A DNA stretch of 64,000 nucleotides from Acidocella aquatica (GTDB taxonomy: Bacteria; Pseudomonadota; Alphaproteobacteria; Acetobacterales; Acetobacteraceae): contig NZ_BSOS01000006.1 in NCBI RefSeq assembly GCF_030160635.1, positions 62,001-126,000 of the forward strand. The letters are read 5' to 3'. Position 1 is the first letter of the stretch; every line of letters starts with the position of its first letter. Both the position numbers and the translations under genes were made by a program. A model generated the notes under the pieces. It was not told the origin of the DNA, did no database searches, and saw nothing but the letters and a program-made list of their open reading frames with translations. Positions 63,145 to 64,000 of this stretch are shown here, in pieces.

Positions 63145-64000
<856 letters not shown>

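Overview
The window looks like the chromosome of an alphaproteobacterium, most likely an acetic-acid-bacterium relative (Acetobacteraceae such as Acidocella or Acidiphilium). This is inferred from family-level signals: an EipB/DUF1849 envelope protein, DUF2125 and DUF3035 proteins, SecB, a phasin, an argH-lptM-lysA cluster and type-2 ArgC, in GC-rich DNA. No rRNA, tRNA, CRISPR array or intact insertion sequence was seen.

Left part, about 1-37.2 kb: a large catabolic island for a hydrophobic, probably ring-containing substrate. It starts inside a ring-hydroxylating dioxygenase beta subunit and continues with a type I extradiol dioxygenase, an ACMSD-like amidohydrolase and a fused indolepyruvate:ferredoxin oxidoreductase. 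A Rieske ferredoxin (13.1 kb) and a ferredoxin reductase (20.9-22.1 kb) could complete the electron chain. CoA-ester chemistry is supplied by an acyl-CoA dehydrogenase, an acyl-CoA ligase, three crotonase-fold proteins, two family III CoA-transferases (one a double-length fusion), an SDR, a quinone-reductase-like protein and an aldehyde dehydrogenase. An envelope module (DUF1302 barrel, DUF1329, YCF48/BNR-repeat protein, RND/MMPL pump) at 22.8-29.6 kb probably handles uptake or trafficking of the lipophilic substrate. Twice (8.1-12.2 kb and 32.1-34.6 kb) a lipocalin-like protein is translationally coupled to an aminoglycoside-phosphotransferase-like protein. In the first copy the coupled partner has lost its catalytic residues and a second, intact kinase follows. 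A MarR regulator and several inverted repeats in divergent promoters are candidate controls.

Middle, about 37.2-44.5 kb, minus strand: an RMD1/YagE (DUF155) membrane protein, an AraC regulator, a 1194-residue carboxylic acid reductase (adenylation, carrier and reductase domains) and a methyltransferase.

Right part, about 44.5-64 kb: housekeeping. A TPP riboswitch, whose 3' end contains the ribosome binding site, precedes a thiamine-precursor ABC transporter. Then come DUF2125, ribF-ileS-lspA-DUF3035, the coupled argH-lptM-lysA operon (lptM encodes only 41 residues), a TlpA-like thioredoxin, secB with a good terminator, argC and a gamma-carbonic anhydrase, a TetR-like protein with a phasin, uvrB, eipB and the start of an EF-G gene. 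Third codon positions in the housekeeping genes favour C, and the plus strand appears to change from G-rich to C-rich near 37-39 kb.

The most interesting candidate system is the repeated lipocalin-like/kinase pair with its pseudokinase and helical satellite protein, embedded in an island that also carries inactive-looking halves of crotonase, FadB and CoA-transferase families. Start codons were moved from the longest frame to an internal codon wherever a ribosome binding site, a signal peptide or the family's usual N-terminus supported this.
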